A stretch of DNA of 5,192 nt from Thermoproteota archaeon (GTDB taxonomy: Archaea; Korarchaeota; Korarchaeia; Korarchaeales; Korarchaeaceae). The stretch is taken from NCBI GenBank assembly GCA_003661365.1, contig QMVZ01000119.1:1-5192 (forward strand), read 5' to 3'. Below are positions 1 to 4,749 of the stretch, piece by piece. The position numbers and the translations under genes were made by a program. How positions within the stretch are numbered: position 1 is the first letter of the stretch; each line of letters starts with the position of its first letter. The notes beneath the pieces are model-generated. The model had not been told where the DNA came from and searched no databases. It saw only the letters and a program-made list of their open reading frames with translations.

Positions 1-116
1 TATAATCCAATAAGTCTTTTCACCTCTATGAGTACAAAAGACGCATCTTTAAAGGCCTGCTCTGCATCTTCTGCGCTATAGTCCCGCTCAAAGTAAAAAG
101 AGGTCCTTTTTATCAT
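1..116 (-). CDS. Partial hypothetical protein running off the left edge
   Basis: An open minus-strand frame extends from a TAG at 186-188 to the window edge. The part after the ATG at 116 reads like real protein: it starts MIKRTSFYFERDYSAED, continues AEQAFKDASFVLIEV and ends KRLIGL at the edge, a probably helical, charged segment. The start is uncertain. The ATG at 116 has GGGGAG directly against it with no spacer, and an in-frame ATG at 155 has no Shine-Dalgarno at all. I do not recognise the family. The helix-rich composition would allow a HEPN-like domain, but no HEPN motif is visible in the 38 residues available. It could also be the surviving part of a broken gene, since the sequence upstream is degenerate. 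Confidence 0.35.
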   Translation of the reverse strand, partial: MIKRTSFYFERDYSAEDAEQAFKDASFVLIEVKRLIGL

Positions 117-374
117 CTCCCCAGTCTGATAGCCGTGAGTCCCCCTAGATTCCATCCAGCTTATAGCGGGGATACACGGGATGGCCTATCTTTCAATCCT
201 TGAGTTCATTAATTGAATTGCCAAAAAAACTCCTCACTGTAATGATCAAGGTTAATCCTCACACCAAGACCATCCGCATTGGCTAAGGCTCCTTAAGACA
301 TCCTTTATTTCTTAGCACAGAGTTAACAAATCTCTAATCTTGCTAGGAGACCTTCAATGCAAAGATACCGTCGC
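117..374. other. Gene-poor stretch with broken coding-like fragments
   Basis: There is no intact gene between the end of the nucleotidyltransferase at 375 and the left-edge frame. On the minus strand, residues that look coding appear in short pieces in different frames: 209-292 reads LANADGLGVRINL then DHYSEEFFWQFN and a stop, and a neighbouring frame just upstream reads EIKDVLRSL. An AGGAGG is present at the end of the 375 gene, but the GTG beside it leads only to an 11-codon frame. The pattern suggests a decayed gene, though the pieces are too short for certainty. No convincing terminator or RNA gene was seen. Confidence 0.35.
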
Positions 375-875
375 TCACCTCCTTGATCTTCCCCTATCCT
401 TTTTCTTCGCTTCACGGAGGTACTTTAAGTCCTCTATATCACGTGGTCTGCGCATGGCCTCTTTGTTACGTATGAGTTCGTCGAGCCCAATGTAGCAGAC
501 GGTAATCCGCTTTTTTCTCCAATGAATTTGTTCTATCACCCGGTTCCCCCACGCTTCCTGAAAGGTGACACCATCGATAGACCCAATCAGATCAAATCGA
601 TTTGGTGGAACGCCAAACTGGATAACCATTTCCTCCTTGAATTCATCCGGTCCCTTAATACCTGGGATATCGCCCCGCCAGAATTCCAACAGTGCCTCAA
701 AGAGGCGCTGCACGTTTTCGTCCGTGACTTCATAAAATATGTCCAAGTCGCCGGTAACCCTGGCATACCCATGATAAATTACAGCCTCCCCACCTACAAT
801 GACATATTTCACCTCGTAGCGATGGAGAAGGAAAAGGAATTCGCGAATGTCTTCGGAAAAATAGCGTGATTTCAA
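375..875 (-). CDS. Nucleotidyltransferase-fold protein, DUF6036/AbiEii-like
   Basis: This 166-residue protein has a minimal nucleotidyltransferase fold. After an N-terminal helix, residues 24-47 read YVIVGG...TGDLDIF. The glycine pair (28-29), Thr41 and the metal-binding aspartates Asp43 and Asp45 form the first active-site motif. NRFDLI supplies the likely third carboxylate, Asp95. The C-terminal LDELIRNKEA...RDIEDLKYL matches the K...R.D..D..YL signature shared with the protein at 3428-3922. Proteins of this type are annotated as nucleotidyltransferases and occur in toxin-antitoxin-like pairs; the substrate is unknown. The start is a TTG at 875 whose last two bases lie in the TGA of the preceding gene (TTGA), with AGGA seven bases upstream, so translation is probably coupled to the 67-residue protein at 872-1075. 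The basic tail (KKKDRGRSRR) is unusual. The fold is secure; the biological role is inferred. Confidence 0.85.
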   Translation of the reverse strand: MKSRYFSEDIREFLFLLHRYEVKYVIVGGEAVIYHGYARVTGDLDIFYEVTDENVQRLFEALLEFWRGDIPGIKGPDEFKEEMVIQFGVPPNRFDLIGSIDGVTFQEAWGNRVIEQIHWRKKRITVCYIGLDELIRNKEAMRRPRDIEDLKYLREAKKKDRGRSRR

Positions 876-1075
876 TGGGTATTCCTAGCCCTCCGGACAT
901 CGATCCAGATGCGACCGAACGCCTTTTTCTTCAATTCGTAAGCAACCCTTTGCCGTTGCGAAGGTGTCATGGACACGTGCTGCTCAATATCCCAAGCTTC
1001 AGCTTCCCGAAAGTCTTTGGATTTGTGGACGATTCGTAGCCTAGGGTCAGTCCTTGAATTTTGCCTTCTCTGCAT
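872..1075 (-). CDS. Small basic protein paired with nucleotidyltransferase
   Basis: This 67-residue protein overlaps the start of the nucleotidyltransferase at 375-875. The ATG at 1075 is chosen over an in-frame GTG at 1090 because AAAGGAG (1081-1087) lies five bases upstream of it. Residues 13-30 (LRIVHKS.DFREAEAWDI) and 36-55 (MTPSQRQRVAYELKKKAFG) have the layout of short proteins often encoded beside nucleotidyltransferases: a beta-like start, an FxEAE helix, then an MTPxxR helix. It has no recognisable catalytic motif, no membrane segment and no obvious DNA-binding fold. It may be the partner (antitoxin or toxin) of the downstream enzyme. That pairing rests on the TTGA overlap and family recollection, not on demonstrated function. 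A truncated relative seems to lie just upstream at 1257-1328. Confidence 0.75.
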   Translation of the reverse strand: MQRRQNSRTDPRLRIVHKSKDFREAEAWDIEQHVSMTPSQRQRVAYELKKKAFGRIWIDVRRARNTH

Positions 1076-1080
1076 CCTTA

Positions 1081-1108
1081 CTCCTTTCACCAGGAGAGAA
1101 AGGGGTGA
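1081..1108 (-). promoter_or_regulatory. Possible hairpins over the Shine-Dalgarno of the 67-residue gene
   Basis: On the minus-strand transcript the ribosome-binding site AAAGGAG (1081-1087) lies within overlapping inverted repeats. CCTTTC/GAAAGG pairs 1098-1103 with 1083-1088. CTCCT/AGGAG pairs 1092-1096 with 1081-1085. TCACC/GGTGA pairs 1104-1108 with 1087-1091. The first two would hide the Shine-Dalgarno and the third would leave most of it free, so they are mutually exclusive folds. The stems are only five or six base pairs and may be chance. Confidence 0.25.
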
Positions 1109-1256
1109 TATACCCTAAAATCCCTCCCGCCTGCTGTTGAGCCTAAGGATTCCCCTGTTGTCTGAACCAACTCCCATGCGGTGCTGTCAGCCAAGGCAAT
1201 CATCTAGATTGTCAGCATCACCTTCTCTGCCAAAATTTCTGGAAGAACGATACCAA

Positions 1257-1328
1257 CTACCTTTGAAACATCCATTTGTAGAGTATCCTCTTTTTGGCCT
1301 CAGCCCTGATTTTTTGGCTTCTTTGCAT
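1257..1328 (-). pseudogene. Truncated copy of the small nucleotidyltransferase-partner gene
   Basis: This 23-codon frame (MQRSQKIRAEAKKRI, then LYKWMFQR and a TAG) has a good ribosome-binding site, GGAGG at 1337-1341, eight bases before its ATG. Its beginning resembles the start of the 67-residue protein at 872-1075, MQRRQNSRTDPRLRIVHK. Nine of the first 21 residues match and several more are conservative changes; 22 of the first 29 bases are identical. The R.L.I/R.I.Y.K...F pattern also fits this small-protein family. It stops where the family's FxEAE helix should begin, so it looks like a truncated paralogue that has lost its C-terminal two thirds and any cognate enzyme. Chance similarity over so short a stretch cannot be excluded. 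Confidence 0.35.
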
Positions 1329-1423
1329 AAAAACCGCCTCCAGAAGCTACTTTTCACAACTTCCACACGATCACGTCCTTCCTATTGCCCCAAGGAAGTT
1401 CCTTATTTATTTGCATCTACTCA

Positions 1424-1828
1424 TCAGAGATAACCCTTCTCCTGCAAGTAAGCCTTTATTTCATTTGATAACTCTTCTGTTTCCTTTCTAAACTCGACAA
1501 AGTCCTCTTTGGTAAACATATATGAAGGGTTATAATCAGCCTCTTCTCTGTACTTCATGAGCTTTGAGAACAAATGAGAGGCTCTGGGCTCAAAGAGACC
1601 CTCCTTTATGAAATGAAGGCCTAATAATCTGAGTGCTCCTTCGTGGCTTTTGGGCTCAAGCCCTTTTGTAAGTAGTAATGCTCTTATGTTGTATAAGAGA
1701 AAGTAGCAGAGTCTCGAAACAGCATCGTTGAAAAAACCGTTATTGAATAAAAGATTAGCTGCATCCATTGCCTGAGCCGCCCTTTGGACTTCTTCACGAA
1801 TATTGGCCTTTTTGTTCTCCTCTCTCAT
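1424..1828 (-). CDS. HEPN-domain protein, UPF0332-like
   Basis: This 134-residue, mostly helical protein is the partner of the MNT nucleotidyltransferase at 1825-2178, whose stop it overlaps as ATGA. Its layout is that of UPF0332/HEPN proteins: an A...L...G.F.DAVSRL.YFLLYNIRALL helix pair (residues 20-53), the KSHEGALR turn (60-67), and KYREEADYNPS (92-102) with Arg94, Asp98 and Tyr99. The C-terminal helix carries the usual acidic pattern. Many HEPN proteins are RNases with an Rx4-6H motif. No such motif is seen near the C-terminus, so RNase activity cannot be assumed; in this subfamily the R...DY motif stands in that region. GAAGG at 1838-1842 can serve as its ribosome-binding site from inside the upstream gene. 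It is probably the toxin half of the pair. The family call is firm; the activity is inferred. Confidence 0.85.
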   Translation of the reverse strand: MREENKKANIREEVQRAAQAMDAANLLFNNGFFNDAVSRLCYFLLYNIRALLLTKGLEPKSHEGALRLLGLHFIKEGLFEPRASHLFSKLMKYREEADYNPSYMFTKEDFVEFRKETEELSNEIKAYLQEKGYL

Positions 1829-2178
1829 AACTTCACACCTTCTCTTTCAATGTCCAGAGCTATCCTTCTTTGCTGTCTTTTGAGGCGATTAAATTCCTCT
1901 TCTGAAAGAATTATAGCGGAGATAGGCATAAAGTATCTTAGTTCTATTTCAGCTATTTTTTCGAGTATTTGATGCTTAAGTTCACGAGTAAGTCCCCGAA
2001 CAATGATGGCTATATCCACATCTGATCCATCGCTGTAATCGCCCCTTGCCCTTGACCCAAAAAGGGTTAATCTTACCATACGATCACCTAAAAAGTCCTG
2101 CATGGCCCTTTTCAATTCTGTTAAAATTTTGTCTTCTTCTTTTAAGGAAACAATATTATCAGTCATCATCGGAGCCAT
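1825..2178 (-). CDS. MNT-type nucleotidyltransferase (putative antitoxin)
   Basis: This 117-residue minimal nucleotidyltransferase contains the GSX10DXD motif: Gly41-Ser42 then Asp53 and Asp55 in LTLFGSRARGDYSDGSDVDI, followed by the strand AIIVRG. The region where the third carboxylate is expected reads MPISAIILSEEEF, with serine in place of aspartate; some HEPN-paired subfamilies show a similar ISP-type segment, so this may be a subfamily feature. It is followed with a 4-base overlap by the UPF0332-like HEPN at 1424-1828, so the two are a translationally coupled pair in which this protein would be the antitoxin. The ATG at 2178 lies 24 bases after the HepT gene. Its nearest GGAG is about 17 bases upstream, so start use is weak or coupled. 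An ATG pair at codons 4-5 is an alternative start. Confidence 0.87.
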   Translation of the reverse strand: MAPMMTDNIVSLKEEDKILTELKRAMQDFLGDRMVRLTLFGSRARGDYSDGSDVDIAIIVRGLTRELKHQILEKIAEIELRYFMPISAIILSEEEFNRLKRQQRRIALDIEREGVKL

Positions 2179-2202
2179 GACAGAGATGAGATCTACTCCG
2201 CA

Positions 2203-2634
2203 TTATTTTCTCGACTCCTCCACGAATCCCAACACTTCTTTCTTAAACAGCCTGAAATCGTCAAGTTCCGTTGTGAGTGCATTATAGACGAGCATGTCAT
2301 CAACATCGGCATACTCATGAACCAAAATATTCCTGAAACCCTTCATCTGGCGGAGCCTCTCTCCCATCTTCTTTGAAAAAACTCCTGCCTTAACAAGCTT
2401 CACGAACAGGTCGTCCTCTTCAGCCGGAAGTCCGAGGCGCAACCCAGATACAAGCAGGTTGCAGACATCGATCACCACTTCAATGGATATCTGAAGCAAT
2501 CTCTCACAGGCCCGCTTCTTCTCAACCTGTTGGTACTCCTCAAAGTTGCGGGGGAGGATCTGTTTTAGTTCGGAAAGATAGGAGTCAAGCTCGTCGATTT
2601 TCGATAAAATACGTTCTCGATCGACCTCAGCCAC
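2203..2634 (-). CDS. hepT: HepT-like HEPN ribonuclease toxin (DUF86)
   Basis: This 143-residue helical protein belongs to the HepT/DUF86 HEPN family. It carries the full RX4HXY signature, RNILVHEY, with Arg101, His106 and Tyr108 counted from the GTG start. In Shewanella oneidensis HepT, Arg and His of this motif form the RNase active site and the Tyr (Tyr104) is AMP-modified by MntA, silencing the toxin. The preceding segments, ERILSKIDELDSYLSELK and the LLQISIEVVIDVCNLL helix, are family-typical. I take the GTG at 2634 as the start rather than an upstream ATG at 2682: AAGAGG (2641-2646) sits six bases before it, the length then matches the family, and the overlap with mntA falls to eight bases. 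It is expected to form a complex with the MntA at 2627-3037. Gene and partner are intact, so a functional module is plausible. Confidence 0.9.
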   Translation of the reverse strand: MAEVDRERILSKIDELDSYLSELKQILPRNFEEYQQVEKKRACERLLQISIEVVIDVCNLLVSGLRLGLPAEEDDLFVKLVKAGVFSKKMGERLRQMKGFRNILVHEYADVDDMLVYNALTTELDDFRLFKKEVLGFVEESRK

Positions 2635-3037
2635 GGGCAACCTCTTGCAAATATGTGTAGTAGATGTGTCTGAAATCCTCAAACTGCTGGGCAGTGCGAA
2701 AGGCTAGTTGATAAAGCTGATCTTCATCCTGACAAAATAGCACCTTCCCTTCCTTAAGCACCCTGCGTCTGATGTAGAGTGGCAGTTGCTGATAGATCTG
2801 CACATCAAAATCGAAGTCCTTCAAATATTCAAGTTTCTTTTGCGAGAGCTCAAGCTCGGTGTACCTCCTTGGCTGAAGGACAAGGCAGATGTCCACATCA
2901 GAGTTCGGCCCTTCGTCTCCGCGCACACGGCTGCCGAAGAGAAAAATCGCCAAAAGGTCAGGGTCCCTTCTCCCTTTTTCAATGAACCTTTTTAAGGCAT
3001 CTTGTAGGGTGGAGTCTTGCATTCTGATCTTCCCCAA
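2627..3037 (-). CDS. mntA: MntA-like nucleotidyltransferase antitoxin
   Basis: This protein of up to 136 residues is the antitoxin partner of the HepT at 2203-2634. Residues 32-50 carry FLFGSRVRGDEGPNSDVDI, a perfect GSX10DXD with Gly35-Ser36, Asp47 and Asp49. FDFDVQIY gives the third metal-binding aspartate, Asp78. In characterised MntA these residues transfer AMP from ATP to the HepT tyrosine. The remaining C-terminal half is helical and family-typical. The start is ambiguous. AGGAGG (3042-3047) lies four bases before a TTG at 3037, a slightly short spacing. An ATG at 3022 has only GGGGAAG before it and would give 131 residues starting MQDST. The long form is reported. The gene order, antitoxin first with an eight-base overlap, is the classical one for this system. 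Confidence 0.9.
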   Translation of the reverse strand: MGKIRMQDSTLQDALKRFIEKGRRDPDLLAIFLFGSRVRGDEGPNSDVDICLVLQPRRYTELELSQKKLEYLKDFDFDVQIYQQLPLYIRRRVLKEGKVLFCQDEDQLYQLAFRTAQQFEDFRHIYYTYLQEVARG

Positions 3038-3065
3038 AGAACCTCCTCTTTAGTAATTGCAAAAC

Positions 3066-3217
3066 CTATCCCCTAATCTCAGTTAACCTTTTATAGTAAG
3101 CATCAATCAAAGCTCTTCCTAAATCTCTTTAAAAAATTCCGTTTTTTCACCAATATTCAAGGCATGTTTAGCAGGAGTTAAGAATTTCTCAGCCTTCTCT
3201 AAAGTACTTTCATTCAT
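3066..3217 (-). pseudogene. Frameshifted small gene (about 50 residues), unknown function
   Basis: A frame from the ATG at 3217, with AGAGG (3226-3230) eight bases upstream, reads MNESTLEKAEKFLTPAKHAL then NIGEKTEFFKEI and meets a TAG at 3119-3121. Directly after it, in another frame, the sequence reads GRALIDAYYKRLTEIRG to a TAG at 3066-3068. Adding one T to the ATTTAGG junction would join them as EILGRALID into one plausible 50-residue, helix-rich protein. It therefore looks like a single-base deletion in a T run, either a true mutation or a sequencing error. I do not recognise the family. It sits 34 bases after the 59-residue gene and 28 bases before mntA on the same strand, and its size suggests another small module partner. 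If the frame is intact in the organism, this is a normal gene. Confidence 0.5.
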
Positions 3218-3251
3218 CTCGTTTGCCTCTCATATGGGGTCGGATCTTGAA

Positions 3252-3431
3252 TCAGAGCTCTCCTCTGCGAAAGGCATCCTGAATCTCCAACGTCTTTTTG
3301 GGGAAAAACCTCCTCATTTTATTGGCAAAATAGAGCCATTTCAGCCTGCGCTCTATGGGCCACTTCCTGTATTCGTCAAGCTGCTTGGGGGTTAGATGAT
3401 AAGTGAAACCTTCTGCCTTCTTTTTTCTCAT
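3252..3431 (-). CDS. Small partner of the nucleotidyltransferase at 3428-3922
   Basis: This 59-residue protein starts at an ATG that overlaps the TGA of the upstream nucleotidyltransferase (ATGA), with GGAG (3437-3440) five bases before it. It begins MRKKKAEGFTYHLTPKQLDE, then YRKWPIERRLKWLYFANKM, then RRFFPKKTLEIQDAFRRGEL. The YRKWP...R.KWLY.AN...R and LEIQDAFRRGEL blocks are, as I recall, typical of short proteins that follow AbiEii/DUF6036-like nucleotidyltransferases. It is strongly basic and probably three-helical, with no catalytic motif visible. A role as cognate partner of the enzyme is inferred from the tight coupling. The gene order (enzyme first) is the reverse of the pair at 375-1075, and the two small proteins do not resemble each other clearly. 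Confidence 0.78.
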   Translation of the reverse strand: MRKKKAEGFTYHLTPKQLDEYRKWPIERRLKWLYFANKMRRFFPKKTLEIQDAFRRGEL

Positions 3432-3922
3432 TTTTTCTCCATAATTGCTTTCAGATATTTCACATCAGCCAGATCCTGTTTGCGCCCCGTGTGTAACTTA
3501 AGCTCGATCAAGTCCTGGATAGAAATAACGGGAACTTTTACCCCCTCAAGATCCATAAACACAGCCCTGCTTCTAAGCTCATCATAGGGGAACGGAATAT
3601 CGAATACGAGGTCGATCTCAGCTATGGGCGTAGTGTCATTGTAAAAGGTCAATGCCTTCATACCCTTATCCCTGATCCAGGAATCCCTCATAGACTCATC
3701 GGCAAGATCCTCAGGATTAACTGGAACCCTTGGCCGATAGCCCCAATCTGTTAGCTTCGCAACAGCTTTAATAATATTCCCCTTCTCAAGAAGGACCATA
3801 AGATCTATGTCATAGGTCATCCTGGGAACACCGTGAAAGTTGACAGCAACACCTCCTATCACTATATAATCTAGTCCCGAATCGTTTAGCTCTTTAAAAA
3901 TTGCTCGGTAGTCTAGTTCCAT
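3428..3922 (-). CDS. Nucleotidyltransferase-fold protein, DUF6036/AbiEii-like
   Basis: This 164-residue protein has the nucleotidyltransferase core. YIVIGGVAV (19-27) leads to MTYDIDLMV (35-43), giving Gly23-Gly24, Thr36 and the metal ligands Asp38 and Asp40. AEIDLVFDIP supplies the third acidic residue, Asp104. A C-terminal LIELKLHTGRKQDLADVKYL carries Lys142, Arg147, Asp150 and Asp153, the K...GR..D..D...L signature of this family. The enzyme at 375-875 shares both blocks but is clearly divergent. Related proteins include AbiEii-like toxins that transfer nucleotides to RNA or protein targets; the substrate here is unknown. Its stop overlaps the start of the 59-residue gene at 3252-3431. It lies 17 bases after the secreted-protein gene, so co-transcription is likely. 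No strong Shine-Dalgarno precedes the ATG. Confidence 0.87.
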   Translation of the reverse strand: MELDYRAIFKELNDSGLDYIVIGGVAVNFHGVPRMTYDIDLMVLLEKGNIIKAVAKLTDWGYRPRVPVNPEDLADESMRDSWIRDKGMKALTFYNDTTPIAEIDLVFDIPFPYDELRSRAVFMDLEGVKVPVISIQDLIELKLHTGRKQDLADVKYLKAIMEKK

Positions 3923-3939
3923 AACTCAAAAGGAAACTT

Positions 3940-4317
3940 TTAATTACGTATCTTTGGGAACTTCACTAAGATTATCTCCTTTCTTTCCACCTTAAAATCG
4001 CCCCTGTAAAGCAAAAGTCCTCTGCCAAAACAGTGAGAAAGGCGAAATATTATACCTCTGTAAAATATTCCTTTAACGGCAAACTCCACCTCCCTACCGT
4101 TAAAGGCCTTAAGGCACTTAGAAAGCTCAACCCTGTCCCTCTCATGAGCATGGTGGATTAAAAGGTAGTGCACCCTTTCAAGGCCGATCTCTGCCCCCTT
4201 GGCTGCTGCGGCGGCCTCCATGACCTCACATTCGATCACCCTTCCATCTTCTGAGCGAGAAAGGGAGGGCATACATAAAAAGAGAAAAGTAAATAACAAC
4301 ACTACGATCTTTCTCAT
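3940..4317 (-). CDS. Small predicted secreted protein of unknown function
   Basis: The protein has 125 residues from the ATG at 4317, chosen over an upstream in-frame TTG at 4407 because GAGG (4324-4327) stands six bases before it and the protein then begins with a signal peptide. Residues 1-22 (MRK, then VVLLFTFLFLCMPSLSRS) form a basic start, hydrophobic core and polar end, with likely cleavage before EDG. Cys15 is not in a proper lipobox. The mature part holds an alanine run (35-39), a histidine-rich helix LLIHHAHERD (52-61), and a beta-rich domain with FNGREVEFAV and FRLSHCFGRGLLLYRG. The HCFGRGLLLY block looks conserved, but I cannot name the family. It is the only exported protein in an otherwise cytoplasmic cluster. 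It may be unrelated cargo, or it may separate module 1 from module 2. Confidence 0.75.
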   Translation of the reverse strand: MRKIVVLLFTFLFLCMPSLSRSEDGRVIECEVMEAAAAAKGAEIGLERVHYLLIHHAHERDRVELSKCLKAFNGREVEFAVKGIFYRGIIFRLSHCFGRGLLLYRGDFKVERKEIILVKFPKIRN

Positions 4318-4413
4318 CCCTATCCTCAAATTCCATTCCTTCTCCCCCTTGGCCAATGGCATATGAAAGTCAATACTATGAGCTTCAAACCCCCAAAAGC
4401 TACCCAAGATTTC

Positions 4414-4749
4414 CTATAGTCTCTCATCCTTGGGAAGTAAAACAACTCCACCCCTTGACATCTTGTCTATAGTTTCCCTCATCTCTTTATATTCTTCCTC
4501 AGTATAAAGATGAGGCTCAAGGCGGGGGATATCTAGAACTTTTTTAACGAGAGCATATACATCGTCCCGTCTCTCACCTCTGTAAACTACAAGGAGATCT
4601 ACATCACTTCCCACAGTATAGTTTCCCTTCGCGTAGGAGCCGAAAAGGACTACTAGAACAAGCGAAAGCCTTGCCTCGAGTTCCTTAAGCCTTTCGGAGA
4701 GAATTCTTAAGACTTCCTTTTTATCAAATTTTGGATAGAAGATCCGCAC
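4414..4749 (-). CDS. MNT-type nucleotidyltransferase paired with HEPN
   Basis: This 111-residue minimal nucleotidyltransferase has a complete GSX10DXD motif: VLFGSYAKGNYTVGSDVDLL gives Gly37-Ser38, Asp49 and Asp51 counted from the GTG at 4749. The segment LEPHLYTEEEY and a C-terminal GVVLLP strand are typical of the subfamily that follows PF05168-type HEPN genes. The start is uncertain. GTG at 4749 gives a protein beginning (V)RIFYPKFDKKEV, which fits homologues as I remember them. An ATG at 4773 with AGAGG ten bases upstream would add eight residues. Either way the gene overlaps the end of the HEPN gene at 4724-5116, by 26 or 50 bases, so translation is coupled. It is expected to act as the antitoxin, possibly by modifying the HEPN protein. 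The AMP transfer is inferred from MntA. Confidence 0.85.
   Translation of the reverse strand: MRIFYPKFDKKEVLRILSERLKELEARLSLVLVVLFGSYAKGNYTVGSDVDLLVVYRGERRDDVYALVKKVLDIPRLEPHLYTEEEYKEMRETIDKMSRGGVVLLPKDERL

Larger units (their letters stand above)
1076..1423. other. 348-base gap between modules 4 and 5
   Basis: This is the largest gap in the cluster. It holds the ribosome-binding site of the 67-residue gene and the truncated small-gene copy at 1257-1328. On the minus strand one frame from 1416 to 1087 reads with only three stops: MQINKELPWGNRKDVIVWKL, then a TGA, a second TGA, then DVSKVVGIVLPEILAEKV followed by a TAG at 1204-1206, then MIALADSTAWELVQTTGESL onward to a stop at 1087. The pieces look coding but are interrupted, so a decayed gene is possible. 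A plus-strand open frame here is serine/proline-rich, has a TTG start and no good ribosome-binding site, and is taken as a shadow. No convincing promoter or terminator was found. Confidence 0.35.

Noticed and set aside
522..869. Plus-strand open frame of 115 codons
   Set aside because: It lies wholly antisense to the nucleotidyltransferase at 375-875, whose motifs are clear, and shows no family features.
1354..1416. 20-codon frame MQINKELPWGNRKDVIVWKL as a separate small gene
   Set aside because: No ribosome-binding site and no homologue I can name; treated as part of the interrupted frame.
1137..1433. Plus-strand open frame of 98 codons in the intermodule gap
   Set aside because: TTG start, no good ribosome-binding site and serine/proline-rich text typical of an antisense shadow; it is the only plus-strand candidate in an all-minus cluster.
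2779..2995. Two plus-strand open frames antisense to mntA
   Set aside because: They are shadows of a gene with an intact GSX10DXD motif.
4360..4400. TTGACT-like -35 box upstream of the secreted-protein gene
   Set aside because: The sequence 16-18 bases downstream is AAGGGG-like, with no acceptable -10 box.
4318..4407. 30-residue N-terminal extension of the secreted protein from a TTG
   Set aside because: It would bury the signal peptide inside the protein, while the ATG at 4317 has a well-spaced GAGG.
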